The notes: a model not told the origin generated them from the sequence alone. A stretch of DNA of 63,979 bases from Muricoccus pecuniae (GCF_014199205.1 NZ_JACIJD010000023.1:1-63979); one strand, 5' to 3'. Positions 1 through 11,690 are shown, counted from the first letter of the stretch. Translations and numbers: made by a program.

Positions 1-135
1 TTTGCGCCACTCGCTGCCTTGGTGCTCTCGACACGTTTCGGGTTGCTGTCTGTGGGCGCTTATCTGCTCTCTGGCGCGATCTGTACCTTGGCAGCCCTGG
101 CTTTCAACAAGGAATGGGCAAGCAGAGAGGTTTAG
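1..135 (+). CDS. MFS transporter, C-terminal fragment
   Basis: Frame 1 is open from the first base to a TAG at 133-135 and gives 44 residues. They form a hydrophobic helix rich in Leu, Ala and Gly (LLSVGAYLLSGAICTLAALA) followed by a short charged tail, NKEWASREV. This is how the last transmembrane helix and cytoplasmic tail of major facilitator transporters look. The substrate cannot be named because the rest of the gene lies outside the window. The assignment rests only on hydrophobicity and tail style, so another multi-pass membrane protein is possible. Confidence 0.5.
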   Translation, partial: FAPLAALVLSTRFGLLSVGAYLLSGAICTLAALAFNKEWASREV

Positions 136-214
136 ATTTGACCTCTCTGCGGCGAGGTGACCCACCTCGGACAGTTCAGGAGAGGCACTGAAATCGTACG
201 ACTAGCGACTGGCC

Positions 215-1000
215 TCAGCTAAGCACACGGGCTCCCGTCAAGTGGATCGGCCCGAACGGGTCATGCTGCTCCAGTAGCAAGGCACCGCCCTGGGCCATCT
301 CCAGCCCTGCCACAAAGGTACTGGCAAGGGCCGCCCGTATCCTGATTTGCCGGTCAGGGGTGTGGGCTGAGATAGGCGGTAGGCAGCGCTCCAGGGCGAG
401 TTGACCCGGGTGCTGGTGAAGCAACCCGGCGATGCGCCGGAGCGCGTCCGGGATGCGCCAGAGGTCGGGAGGGCGGGGCTGGTACGTGGGCGTGGGCTCG
501 GTGGCCCTCCCTTCCCTTCCCTCCAGCAGGACCAGCGTTGCCTCCAGGAAGGCGACATACAGCTCCGCCTGCGGTCGGGCCTGAGGTGGTGTGATCTGTC
601 CCCTGCTGAAGGTCGCCCGCCCGAGCTGCGGCCGCGCCGCGAGCCAGTCCGCCCCGGCCCGCATGCGGGCGAGTTCATCGAGCAGCTCCAGCCGCCGGGC
701 CGCGGTCGCCCTGGCGTCCTCGGCCTCATCCGGGCTGCTCGGGGCCAACAACTGCGCCTTGAGCAGCAGGAGCCCGCTGGCCAAGACCAGCCAGTCCGCC
801 CGGCGCTCGAGCGGGATCCGGCCCTCCCCGCTCTCGATGGCGGCCACCAGCTGGTCCGTCAGGGTCAGGATGGAGAGCCGGCCGAGGTCGACCCGCTGGC
901 GGCGAACCATCTCGATCAGGAAGTCGAGCGGGCCCTCGAAGCCCTCCACGCTGAGCCGGGGTGCTGTGTGGGTTGGGGTGGACAGAGAAGCCTCAGTCAC
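215..1000 (-). CDS. scpA: ScpA-type segregation and condensation protein (kleisin), plasmid form
   Basis: ScpA is the kleisin subunit that bridges the SMC ATPase heads and helps compact and segregate DNA. The 261-residue protein has the family signature FEGPLDFLIEMVRRQRVDL near residues 21-39, followed by the helical DQLVAAIE segment and the Leu-rich LLLLKAQLL motif. Its length is close to that of chromosomal ScpA. The GTG start at 1000 overlaps the TGA of the upstream gene in a GTGA, which implies translational coupling. No scpB follows; the next feature downstream is the opposite-strand MFS gene end. It is probably a plasmid paralogue and not the housekeeping copy, which is an inference from the surrounding replication genes. 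Confidence 0.85.
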   Translation of the reverse strand: MTEASLSTPTHTAPRLSVEGFEGPLDFLIEMVRRQRVDLGRLSILTLTDQLVAAIESGEGRIPLERRADWLVLASGLLLLKAQLLAPSSPDEAEDARATAARRLELLDELARMRAGADWLAARPQLGRATFSRGQITPPQARPQAELYVAFLEATLVLLEGREGRATEPTPTYQPRPPDLWRIPDALRRIAGLLHQHPGQLALERCLPPISAHTPDRQIRIRAALASTFVAGLEMAQGGALLLEQHDPFGPIHLTGARVLS

Positions 1001-1731
1001 CCCGCCCCAGCCCCTGCCTGGCGCTTGCGACCCTTCTGTTCCGGAGCGTGCGTCGGCTTCTCCTCGTCCAGCTGCTGCTGAGAGCCCGGGTAGTGCGGCC
1101 GCAGCTCAAAGGAGAGCTCTGGCCAGGCGCGGCGGAGCCGGGCGATGGCGGCCCAGGGTGACCAGTCGGCCGACCAGAAGCCGACCCGCAGCTGGCCCAT
1201 CTTCCGCTTGCGCCCATCCAGCGTGCTGGGGAGTACCTGGACGTGGCGCAGCGGCCGGGTCACGCCCCAGTGCGTCCGCAGCCACCTCTTGCTCTCCTCC
1301 TCCTCCGGCCCGAGCGCCAGGATGCCGGGCGGCACGGGCAGGAGCCGGTGCAGGTCAAAGGAGCAGCTCTTATCCGTGCCCATCCGGGCGAGCGCGGCCT
1401 GATGGTTGGCCGCAGCCGCGTCGCGCAGGCGCCGCGCCAAGACCTTGGCACCCGAGAGGCTGATCGCCCGCACCCCGTCCTGCGGGCCCGCCATGGGCAG
1501 GAGGAACTCCTCCTCGAGCGCGGCCAGGTCCAGCACCCAGGGCACCACGCCCGAGCCGGCCGCAGCCAGCCGGAACGCCTCCACCCGCTCGGCGGGCCCG
1601 CCCACCTCCAGGGTGTTCCACAGCCAGTCCACCGGCACGGGGGTGGGCCGCCAGGGATGCTCCGGTGAGTCGGACACCCTCCCCTCCCCTGGCTCCGCGG
1701 CGGCGCTGGTCTCGCTCTCCTGACTTGGCAT
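997..1731 (-). CDS. Conserved protein of unknown function coupled to scpA
   Basis: This 244-residue, mostly soluble protein has no motif I can tie to a known family. The middle is rich in Trp, Arg and Glu (FWSADWSPWAAIARLRRAWP around residue 185). The C-terminal tail is Lys/Arg- and Gln-rich (GRKRQAGAGAG) and may contact nucleic acid or a partner. It lies directly upstream of scpA with a 4-bp GTGA overlap, so the two are almost certainly cotranscribed and translationally coupled. The pairing suggests a partner role in plasmid segregation, possibly in place of ScpB, but no sequence feature proves this. Confidence 0.7.
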   Translation of the reverse strand: MPSQESETSAAAEPGEGRVSDSPEHPWRPTPVPVDWLWNTLEVGGPAERVEAFRLAAAGSGVVPWVLDLAALEEEFLLPMAGPQDGVRAISLSGAKVLARRLRDAAAANHQAALARMGTDKSCSFDLHRLLPVPPGILALGPEEEESKRWLRTHWGVTRPLRHVQVLPSTLDGRKRKMGQLRVGFWSADWSPWAAIARLRRAWPELSFELRPHYPGSQQQLDEEKPTHAPEQKGRKRQAGAGAG

Positions 1732-1759
1732 GTCTCGCCGGCGTCCTTAGAGGGCCGCC

Positions 1760-1954
1760 ATGCTTGCGAAACAGCTCCGCCCCATGCAGGACCTCCCCGA
1801 GCCCGTCGAGATCCGGGTCAGCAAGGAGGGCTCTGGCCGGAACAGTTGGCGCTGGTCCATCTGGCGCGGCACGACCCTCGTCTCCCGCGCCGCCCAGGGC
1901 TTCTCGGGTGCCGAGGCCGCGTATGAGGACGGCCGCCGCGTCCTGAACCGCTGA
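1760..1954 (+). CDS. Small conserved-type hypothetical protein
   Basis: A 64-residue open frame begins at an ATG preceded by AGAGGG about 6 bases upstream. It has a charged, Trp-containing core (RNSWRWSIWRGTTLVSRAAQ) and a tail resembling small proteins common in rhizobial and Methylobacterium genomes. Codon third positions are G/C-rich, as expected for a real gene here. It sits divergently between the scpA operon and the tyrosine recombinase gene. No function can be assigned. Confidence 0.5.
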   Translation: MLAKQLRPMQDLPEPVEIRVSKEGSGRNSWRWSIWRGTTLVSRAAQGFSGAEAAYEDGRRVLNR

Positions 1955-2006
1955 CGCGCGGCACTGCGCGCCCGACGGCAGGTCGCCCCCGGCCCTTCAT
2001 CACGCC

Positions 2007-3038
2007 TCACAAGTCGAGCAGCCGGGCGGGGCTGTCCCTCGTGATCCTGGCCCGGCGGCGGTAGCCCTGGGTGGTGGCGATGCTCTTCTGCCGCGCGTGG
2101 TGCATCACCTGCTCGTCGAGCGCGCCCTTGAGGTAGGCCTCGGTGATGAACCCCGCCCGGAGCCCGTGCGGGGACAGCCGCTCCGCCTCGTCGACGGTGA
2201 GCCGGGCGAGCTCGGCCCGACGCCGCAGGACCCGCCACACCCCCTGCGGCGAGAGCCTCTCCTCCAGCGCCCCTCCGGGGCTGAGCCGGCGGAACACCGG
2301 GCCCCACTCGATGCGGGTGCGGCGGAGCCACTCCTCCATCGCCCGCACCGGGCAGGAGAGCGGGTTCAGCCCGCGCGGGATGCCGATGGTGGCCCCCTCC
2401 CCCTCCTGGTCGCGCTTGGAGCGCGGGATCAGCACCGTCATGCCCTCGCTCGTGAAGCGCAGGTGCTCGCGGTCGATACCGACGATCTCCGAGCGCCGCA
2501 GCGCGCCGGCAAAGCCCAGAAGGAGGAGAGCCCGGTCGCGGTGGCCGGCCGTGTCGGTCCCGCAGGCGGCCAGCAGGCGCTTGACCTCGGCCGAGGTCAG
2601 CGCCGCGGCGGGACGCGAGGTCCTGCCGTGAGTCGCGAGGATGCCGCGCATGGTGGCCGCGATCGCCGGGTGCCGTGTCTCCCAGGGGTGGCCGGCCTGC
2701 CGGTGCTGGTGGGCGATGGCGGCGAGGCGCCGGCGCAGCCCACTGCGGCCGAGCGAGGCGGCGAGGCTCGCCAGATGCCCCGCGACCACGACCGGAGCGG
2801 CCGGCAGGGCGACTACCCCGCCCGCCTCGCACCAGAGAAGGAAAGCGCGCCAGTCCGACTCATAGGCCCGGCGCGTGTTGTCCGAAAGGGCGCGGCCGGC
2901 ATAGCCGGCCGCCCGCGCCACCGCCTCGCCGACTGGCCCGGAGAGCACGGCCAGCGCATCGGGCGCCACCACCTCGCCAGCTAGGCGCCGCACGGCGGGC
3001 GGGAGTGGCCGGCCCCCTGCCCTGTCGGGCGGCGTCAC
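2007..3038 (-). CDS. Tyrosine recombinase / site-specific integrase
   Basis: The enzyme catalyses strand exchange through a 3'-phosphotyrosyl intermediate. The 343-residue protein has an N-terminal SAM-like DNA-binding domain (about residues 45-135, with NTRRAYESDWRAFLLWC) and a catalytic domain. The catalytic set is visible: Arg in GALRRSE, His and Arg in SPHGLRAGF, His in VMHHARQ and the nucleophilic Tyr in TTQGYRRRA near the C-terminus. The start is GTG with GAGGG upstream. It may resolve plasmid multimers or have mobilised a neighbouring segment. No att site or cassette array is evident nearby. Confidence 0.9.
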   Translation of the reverse strand: MTPPDRAGGRPLPPAVRRLAGEVVAPDALAVLSGPVGEAVARAAGYAGRALSDNTRRAYESDWRAFLLWCEAGGVVALPAAPVVVAGHLASLAASLGRSGLRRRLAAIAHQHRQAGHPWETRHPAIAATMRGILATHGRTSRPAAALTSAEVKRLLAACGTDTAGHRDRALLLLGFAGALRRSEIVGIDREHLRFTSEGMTVLIPRSKRDQEGEGATIGIPRGLNPLSCPVRAMEEWLRRTRIEWGPVFRRLSPGGALEERLSPQGVWRVLRRRAELARLTVDEAERLSPHGLRAGFITEAYLKGALDEQVMHHARQKSIATTQGYRRRARITRDSPARLLDL

Positions 3039-3432
3039 CGGCCAGCCCTCGCCGGCTGGCCCCTGAAAACCTCAGCAAACACTGGAACCTGTGTCCCTGT
3101 CGCGCCCAAGTCTCCGGCCCCCCTGCCCTCTCTGGCCAGCCGGACGGACGCCGCCGCGCCCGCCCCTGTCCCCTCTCTCATGGTGCCAGGAGGGCCTCCT
3201 TGATGGCAATCGGCGCCTCTCTCCACCAAAGGCACGATAATAGAGGTTTATCGTGCCTGAGTGCCTGGCCAGAGAGGTTTTTAGGCCTGATCGACAGGGT
3301 TCCACTGGTCGGCGCGGGGTCGGGTGCGAGGGTCTCGAAGAGGACCTCACGCAGCCACACTGCGGTGCCGCCGTCTCAGGCAACGGGAGGATGACACGCC
3401 GCGTCCTAATGCCGAGGCGGAGTGCCTCTGGG
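3039..3432. other. Intergenic stretch without a supported gene
   Basis: About 390 bases lie between the recombinase start and the next small gene. Open frames here are antisense or lack a credible ribosome binding site. A short AT-richer patch (GATAATAGAGGTTTATCG, near 3235-3252) could hold a promoter for the recombinase, but I see no clear -35/-10 pair. I recognise no RNA gene or repeat. Confidence 0.4.
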
Positions 3433-3642
3433 TCAGCGGTTAGCCGCTTTGTGGGTACCGACATTCTCGTGCCACTCGACCGGCATGCCGTCCCAGGAGG
3501 TGATCTGCTTGCCCGCCCATTTCTTTCGGACATAGACCTGGAAGCCGTCAGCGGTGGCCTCAACGTAGCCGGACTTACCGTCCGTGAGCCGAAGGTGCTG
3601 GGCGAGCGCCTCGCCCTGGGTCCTCATGTAGGCGTCGTTCAT
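3433..3642 (-). CDS. Small hypothetical protein
   Basis: The 69-residue frame starting at the ATG at 3642 begins MNDAYMRTQGEALAQHLRL and continues with a beta-rich, DUF-like pattern (GYVEATADGFQVYVRKKW). An in-frame start further upstream (3690) exists, but the intervening residues look noncoding. CAGGA lies upstream as a modest ribosome binding site. It is isolated from its neighbours and its function is unknown. It resembles small proteins often scattered on Methylobacterium replicons. Confidence 0.5.
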   Translation of the reverse strand: MNDAYMRTQGEALAQHLRLTDGKSGYVEATADGFQVYVRKKWAGKQITSWDGMPVEWHENVGTHKAANR

Positions 3643-3937
3643 GGTTCGCGCGGTCCTGATGCCCCGCCCAGTATAGCCACCCCTCAACATTACTGGCGTT
3701 CAGCACTTACCGACCGCGGTGGCGGGATCTGGCCGATAACGGAATGACCTCTCCTGGGCGACTGACGGCAGAAAGCTGCCAGTCATCGCGTCTCACTTGG
3801 CCACCGGGTTCGGCCTGAGGGGAATGCTGGCAGCCACTCGGCCGCTTTCAGCGTTGGTCCTGACATAAAGGATTGTAACAGGCCGTAGAGGCATCATCCC
3901 TCCCGCTGGGCCAGGGGTGTCAGTAGCAGGAAGCGCG

Positions 3938-5812
3938 ATGCCCGACCTCGAGCGGATGATGAAACGGCAGCAGGTTCTCGCGGACTTCGGTGCACTGGCC
4001 AATCGCTCCCAAGACCTGGACAACATCCTGGCCGAGGCCTGCCGGCTGGTGGGAGAGGCGCTCGGAACCGGGCGCGCCAAGATCCTCGAGATCCTGCATG
4101 CGGAACGCCAGCTCCTCGTCAGGGCAGGCGTTGGCTGGGACCCCGGCATCGCCGGCAAGCTGCGCATGCCCATGGAGGAGCACTCTTCTGAGACCTTCGC
4201 CATCGAGGCGGCCGAGCCGGTCGTCTCCCAGGACATCGCCAAGGAGGACCGCTTCGAGGTCCCGCCCTTCATGAAGGAGGCCGGGGTGGTGGCGCTGGTG
4301 AACGTGCCGGTCTTCCGGCCGGGGGGGCAGCCCTTCGGGTTGTTGCAGGTGGATGCCACCGAGCCGCGCGACTTCGGCGAGGACGACATCCAGTTCCTGC
4401 GCACCTACGCCAACATCCTCGGCCCGGTGATCGACCGGCTGCTCGTGGTCAGCACCCTGCGCTCGACCGAGGAGCGCTTCCGCCTCACGGTCGAGTCCGC
4501 GCTCGACTACGCGATCCTCCTCTCCGACCCGCAGGACCGGATCACCGACTGGCTGCCCGGGGCCGAGGCTGTCTTTGGCTGGACGGCGGAGGAAGCGGTC
4601 GGGCAGCCCGCCGCCATCACCTTCACCCCCGAGGACCGGGAGAGCGGCCAGGACCGGTGGGAGACGGAGACGGCCCGCAAGGAGGGCGTGGCACCGAATG
4701 TCCGCTGGCACATCCGCAAGGATGGCAGGCGCGTCTTCATCGAGGGATCCACCCGGGCTCTGCGCGACCCGGACGGCACCCTGCTCGGCTTCCTCAAGAT
4801 CGGCCAGGACGTCACCGAGCGCCGTGAGGCCGCGGAGCGCCTCCGGGAGAGCGAGGAGCGCTTCCGGCAGTTCGGCGAGGCCTCCTCCGACCTGATCTGG
4901 GTCCGCGACGCCGAGACCCTGCAGATCGAGTATCTCAGCCCGGCCTTCGAGGCGATCTACGGGGAGAGCCGGGAGACGGTCCTGAGCGGCGACACGCTCC
5001 AGCGCTGGGCTGACCTGATCCATCCCGACGACCAGAAGCGGGCGCTCTCCATGATCCATCAGGTCCGGGCTGGTGAGCGGGTGATGAACGCCTTCAGGAT
5101 CGTGCGACCGTCCGACGGTGAGACCCGCTGGATCGAGAACACTGACTTCCCGTTGCTCGACGACGCGGGCCGGGTGCAGCGCGTGGCCGGGATCGCGAAG
5201 GACGTGACCGAGGCTCGGATGAGCGCTGCCCGGCTGGAAGTGTTGGTGCACGAGTTGCAGCACCGCAGCCGCAACCTCCTCGGCGTCATCACCTCGGTTG
5301 CCTCCAAGACCCTTGGCGACGAGGGGGCGTCCAGTGGCTTCCAGGCCCGACTTCAGGCGCTGAGCCGGGCTCAGGGGCTGCTGAGCCGGTTTGGCAGCGA
5401 CACCGCCGAGGTCGGAGCGCTCGTCCGCGCTGAGTTGGAGGCGCACACGGAGGTCGGCATGCCCAAGGTCGTGGTCTCCGGCCCGAAAGTGCTCCTGACT
5501 GCCCGGCAGGTGCAGAACTTCTCCCTCGCCCTGCACGAGTTGACCACCAACGCCGTGAAGTACGGCGCCCTCCGCGATGGCACGGGACAGCTCTCCGTCA
5601 CCTGGACGGTGGACCGGGACGAGAAGGACCAACGTCGCCTGACCCTGGACTGGATCGAGAGCGGGGTGGACCTGCCGTCTGGCACGGCGGTCCGGCGCGG
5701 CTACGGCCGCCACCTGATCGAGCGGGCGCTCTCCTACGCGCTCCGGGCCAGGACGGAGTTCGTGCTGGGAGAGGATGGGGTGCGGTGCCGCATCCAGCTG
5801 CCTTTTGAGTAG
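3938..5812 (+). CDS. HWE-family sensor histidine kinase (GAF-PAS-PAS)
   Basis: A cytoplasmic kinase of 624 residues, taking the ATG at 3938 with AGGA upstream; a GTG at 3917 would add seven residues. Domain order is GAF (about 10-165), PAS (about 180-295), PAS (about 305-430) and an HWE-type kinase core. The H-box reads VLVHELQHRSRN with the phosphoacceptor His near 442. The N-box is ALHELTTNAVKYGAL near 535. No membrane segment is seen, so the signal is intracellular. HWE kinases in this clade often act in light or general stress signalling. The receiver protein 80 bases downstream is the likely partner. Confidence 0.93.
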   Translation: MPDLERMMKRQQVLADFGALANRSQDLDNILAEACRLVGEALGTGRAKILEILHAERQLLVRAGVGWDPGIAGKLRMPMEEHSSETFAIEAAEPVVSQDIAKEDRFEVPPFMKEAGVVALVNVPVFRPGGQPFGLLQVDATEPRDFGEDDIQFLRTYANILGPVIDRLLVVSTLRSTEERFRLTVESALDYAILLSDPQDRITDWLPGAEAVFGWTAEEAVGQPAAITFTPEDRESGQDRWETETARKEGVAPNVRWHIRKDGRRVFIEGSTRALRDPDGTLLGFLKIGQDVTERREAAERLRESEERFRQFGEASSDLIWVRDAETLQIEYLSPAFEAIYGESRETVLSGDTLQRWADLIHPDDQKRALSMIHQVRAGERVMNAFRIVRPSDGETRWIENTDFPLLDDAGRVQRVAGIAKDVTEARMSAARLEVLVHELQHRSRNLLGVITSVASKTLGDEGASSGFQARLQALSRAQGLLSRFGSDTAEVGALVRAELEAHTEVGMPKVVVSGPKVLLTARQVQNFSLALHELTTNAVKYGALRDGTGQLSVTWTVDRDEKDQRRLTLDWIESGVDLPSGTAVRRGYGRHLIERALSYALRARTEFVLGEDGVRCRIQLPFE

Positions 5813-5892
5813 CCTGCATTGTGGCTCTCACCCGGGGGAAGCTGCCGCACGCCCCTCCCGTCCTGGATCCGCAGCATGAAGTCTGAACCCTG

Positions 5893-6288
5893 ATGCCCGG
5901 CGCCAAGGGACCACTGGCGGGCCGCTGCATCCTCATCGTGGAGGATGAGTTCCTCATCGCCGAGGTCATGGAGGAGTGGCTGAGTGGAGCGGGGGCGGAG
6001 GTTATCGGACCCGTGCCCAGCGTTGAGCAGGCCCTCGAACTCCTTGAGAAGCCCGGGAAGGCGCTGGACGGGGCGGTGCTGGATGTGAACCTCGGTCGCG
6101 GCGAAACCGCCTACCCCATTGCTAACAGGCTGAACGAGCGCGGCGTGCCCTATATCTTCGCGACGGGCGACGTTCGAATCATCGATGATCCCGAGCACCG
6201 AAAGCGCGTGCGCCTGGAAAAGCCGGTAACGAGAACACAACTGCTCCGGGCGCTTGAAATGCTCCTGAAAACCCGCGCTTCGTCCTGA
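5893..6288 (+). CDS. Single-domain response regulator (receiver)
   Basis: A 131-residue stand-alone receiver domain. The acidic pocket is in LIVEDEFLIAE, the phosphoacceptor Asp64 in AVLDVNL, the conserved Thr in IFATGD and the conserved Lys in RLEKPVT. There is no output domain, so it should work by binding another protein, or as a phosphate sink or relay. Its position just downstream of an HWE kinase on the same strand suggests the two form a pair. This CheY-like type commonly accompanies HWE and HisKA_2 kinases in Rhizobiales. Confidence 0.92.
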   Translation: MPGAKGPLAGRCILIVEDEFLIAEVMEEWLSGAGAEVIGPVPSVEQALELLEKPGKALDGAVLDVNLGRGETAYPIANRLNERGVPYIFATGDVRIIDDPEHRKRVRLEKPVTRTQLLRALEMLLKTRASS

Positions 6289-6508
6289 CTTGGTGCCAAG
6301 TGCCCTCCCCTGGCACCTTCTGCGGGCGGTGCTAGGGCCGGCGCTGGTGGGAGGGCAGTGGCGTTTGGCACTCCGCCGAACGCCCCCGATCCCGGCGGGC
6401 GTGACCGTGCGGGAGCGCGGAACGAACGTGTGACCGGCCGTTGTCAGGGGTGAATATTTCATCCCTGCGACCGCGATGCTACTGCGCGGTATGCCGTCAG
6501 CAGACCCG

Positions 6509-6688
6509 ATGACTGTCTCGCTTACTCCGGAGCTACGCCGCTTCATTGAGGCGCAGGTAGCAACCGGGCGCTACCAAACCGCTAGTGAGGTCGTCCGAGC
6601 CGGTTTGCGGCTGCTGACAGCAGCCGATCCGCCCCGATCCATTGAGAAGGCCAGGCGGCCAGCGAACAAGGCTTCTGAGAAGGCCTGA
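6509..6688 (+). CDS. ParD-like ribbon-helix-helix antitoxin, no toxin partner
   Basis: The core MTVSLTPELRRFIEAQVATG and the following TASEVVRAGLRLL match the ribbon-helix-helix fold of ParD antitoxins, which bind operator DNA and neutralise ParE toxins through a C-terminal tail. I start it at 6509; ATGs at 6491 and 6476 are in frame and would only add residues. The tail (SIEKARRPANKASEKA) is short. No ParE-like frame lies on either side: the next gene is a histidine kinase 5 bases downstream. It is either an orphan antitoxin or a small DNA-binding regulator cotranscribed with the kinase. Confidence 0.75.
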   Translation: MTVSLTPELRRFIEAQVATGRYQTASEVVRAGLRLLTAADPPRSIEKARRPANKASEKA

Positions 6689-6693
6689 TCCCC

Positions 6694-9597
<2,904 letters not shown>

Positions 9598-9988
9598 GAC
9601 TTCGTCCGCCGGCAATCCGATCGAGCTGGGGATCGCCGCGATGTCCGCTTCGGAGCACGCCCCTTTTGTCTTGGGATCGCGGAGTTGGGCGCTGAGCCGC
9701 CGATCCTTGCACCTGACGCCCCTTGCGGCTCCGCTCTCGAAGGCCGTTGCGCGATGCTTCGCGAAGGGGGCTGGGTCTCCCCTCTCCCCCTGTTAGTCGA
9801 CTTCGATGCGCTGCCTTAAGGCCTCGGAGTTACCCCGGCGCCATTGCTGCCCGACGTTGTGCCCAATGTCCAATCGTCCTCGTCCTCCACTTCCGTCCGG
9901 CGTACAGCGTCCTGCACGGTCTCGGAACGCTGGTCGGTGTCCTTTTGGACCACGAGTTCCTCACGCACCAACAGAAAGGGCTTGATCC
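9598..9988. other. Intergenic stretch without a supported gene
   Basis: About 390 bases between the hybrid kinase and the small gene at 9989. Short frames overlap here but have no ribosome binding site or recognisable protein pattern. I see no tRNA, strong hairpin or repeat. Confidence 0.4.
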
Positions 9989-10210
9989 ATGGCAGTTCGC
10001 GAGAGGGAGCTCTACGTAAGCTCAAATGGAGACGCATGGTACCTTGTTCTGGAGCCTCGTTCGGGGCGGGTGTTCATTCGGCACCAGCGCAACCAGGCGT
10101 CGGGCGGTGACGTGTCACTGATCGAGATTCGGGATTTCCTGTCTCAGGGTCACGGCCCTGAGCACCAAGAGCTGCTGCGCCTTCTCGGCACGCTGGTAGG
10201 CGAGGGCTGA
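9989..10210 (+). CDS. Small conserved hypothetical protein
   Basis: The 73-residue protein begins MAVRERELYVSSNGDAWYLV and continues with a compact beta-rich core (SGRVFIRHQRN) and a C-terminal helix ending LLGTLVGEG. I recognise this as a style of small protein widespread in Methylobacterium, Bradyrhizobium and relatives, usually annotated as hypothetical. AAAGGG lies about 13 bases upstream of the ATG. It stands alone, so context gives no functional hint. Confidence 0.7.
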   Translation: MAVRERELYVSSNGDAWYLVLEPRSGRVFIRHQRNQASGGDVSLIEIRDFLSQGHGPEHQELLRLLGTLVGEG

Positions 10211-10734
10211 CAGCTCCGCCCCTCCCGATCCAGCCCGGCCTTCGGTATCGAACCAGAGTTTCCGGTCTCGCGATGGAAGCTCTGCCGACCAGCGCAGTCC
10301 CAACTGGGCGATCAACCAGAGCGCTGCTGTGGTCGTCCCTCACAACGTGGCGGCGAGCAGCAGAACGGCCACCCTGCCCGCGCTCGGTTACCTATAACGA
10401 GATAGGCCAGGGAGGACGGACCACCCACCCAGCTCCCCACGGCTTCAGTGCGCTGGGTAGCTCCGATGTGAGGGTGTGACAGGCGGGGAAATGCGCGTTC
10501 AGACGAACGCCGAGGGGGAGCAGGCCCAGCGCGCAAGTCCCCTCCCCGCCTGCCACGTCAGGAAGCTGCGCGCCCGCTGTCGGGAGAAACCACCATCCGC
10601 TGGTTGTCACGCCGCAAACAGCACCACTGCGCGCACTACACTTCGGATAACGTTGGATGCCGAGCGCCGTACAACTTATTCGACGGAAGATGGCGCGGGG
10701 GCCCTGCCCATTTCTCCTTGTTACTGCTCGACAC
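10211..10734. other. Intergenic stretch without a supported gene
   Basis: Roughly 520 bases separate two convergent genes. The frames present lack ribosome binding sites and coherent protein sequence. I see no RNA gene or insertion-sequence end. Confidence 0.4.
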
Positions 10735-11127
10735 TCACCCGGGGGGGCCTTCGGGGTACTGCGGCAGCCCATCATCGAGGCGCAGCCAGGGCTGGCGCGA
10801 GGATGTCCAGAAGTGCATGTCCGGCCGGAACTGGCCGGGGTCGTCGAGCGAGCCGGCCGTCAGCCCGATCACGCCCGCGCTCCTTCGCGCCGAAAAGACT
10901 GTGGTGCCGCAGCCGGGGCAGAAGCCACGCTCCAGCGCCGGCGAGGAATGGAACCGGGCCGCCGGGCCGGTCAGCTGGACATCGGTGTCGCGAAACAGCA
11001 GGCGCGCGTTGAAGGCGGCACCCAGGGCCTTCTGACAGATCCGGCAATGGCAGATCCGCTCATTGATCGGAGATCCCTCGGCGATATAGCGGACAGCACC
11101 GCAGAGACAGCCGCCCTTGTACCGCAT
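10735..11127 (-). CDS. GFA / CENP-V domain protein
   Basis: This 130-residue protein has the zinc-binding pattern of the GFA (glutathione-dependent formaldehyde-activating) family. The parts seen are GGCLCGAVRY at the N-terminus, CHCRICQKALG near residues 26-36 and the second pair in FCPGCGTTVF near 88-97. The family fold is a beta-tent with one or two zinc ions. Members include S-hydroxymethylglutathione synthase, but most, as here, are short and of unproven substrate. AGGAG precedes the ATG. In a methylotroph-like host a link to formaldehyde handling is tempting but unproved. Confidence 0.9.
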   Translation of the reverse strand: MRYKGGCLCGAVRYIAEGSPINERICHCRICQKALGAAFNARLLFRDTDVQLTGPAARFHSSPALERGFCPGCGTTVFSARRSAGVIGLTAGSLDDPGQFRPDMHFWTSSRQPWLRLDDGLPQYPEGPPG

Positions 11128-11446
11128 GGTTGTGCTTCTCCTTTCCGACTACCGCCCGCCTGGGCTGCTGAAGGGGGCGCTTGGGGCCATCATCCCCGCC
11201 TGCAGCAGACGATCGTGGCAAGACCCCTCCCCTGCACATCGGGCACGTTATTGAGTGGTTATTATACCTAGATGCCGGGCCAGAGCCGCCGACTGTGCCT
11301 GGATCTAGCGGCTTTCTGCTGAGCGGCAGAGGTGGCCGTGCCCAGCCCCCACGACCGCTCCCAGAGGGTCCGCGGCCTGTTGACTGCTATGCCAGCTTCA
11401 ACGCCCGGTCATAGGTGGTACCCCCTGAGGCATAGATAGGCTGGCC

Positions 11447-11690
11447 TGAACTCTTGCGGGCAGTTAGCCGCCCCTGGACTCCTGCGGGTTCCGAGTCGGC
11501 GATTTCTCGGAACCATGTCGGAACCTTTACCCACAGATCGGCCCTGGGGTTTTGCGGGCATCCCCAGGATTCATGCGGGAGGCTCCCGATCAGGAATCAA
11601 TGACTTACGAAGTTGTCTACTGGGATCCTGCGGGACATAACTAATAGAGTTTTCTAATAACGCTCTAATAGCCGTCCCGCAGAAGTCCAG
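11447..11690 (+). repeat. Iteron array upstream of repA
   Basis: Copies follow the pattern CTGGACTCCTGCGGG with variation, strongest in the TGCGGG end. They lie at 11447-11460 (TGAACTCTTGCGGG), 11474-11488, 11544-11558 (CTGGGGTTTTGCGGG), 11565-11579 (CAGGATTCATGCGGG) and 11619-11634. One inverted copy, CCCGCAGAAGTCCAG, is at 11676-11690, just before repA. Spacing between direct copies is irregular, from about 21 to 70 bases. They are presumed RepA binding sites that control initiation and copy number, with the inverted copy possibly an operator for repA. Confidence 0.82.
11527..11535 (+). promoter_or_regulatory. DnaA-box-like site in the origin
   Basis: TTACCCACA differs from the consensus DnaA box TTATCCACA at one position. 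It lies between the second and third direct iterons, where host DnaA would be expected to cooperate with RepA. A single near-match can occur by chance, so the location carries most of the weight. Confidence 0.45.

Noticed and set aside
1747-2832. 361-residue minus-strand frame overlapping the recombinase
   Set aside because: Wrong frame of the recombinase gene; Arg/Pro-rich noncoding pattern.
2097-2984. Long plus-strand frame opposite the tyrosine recombinase
   Set aside because: Antisense shadow of a high-GC gene; Pro/Arg-rich with no family pattern.
6419-6442. GGAAC...CGTT general-stress (EcfG-type) promoter upstream of the parD-like gene
   Set aside because: The spacer is 15 bases, not 16-17, and such short motifs arise by chance in GC-rich DNA.
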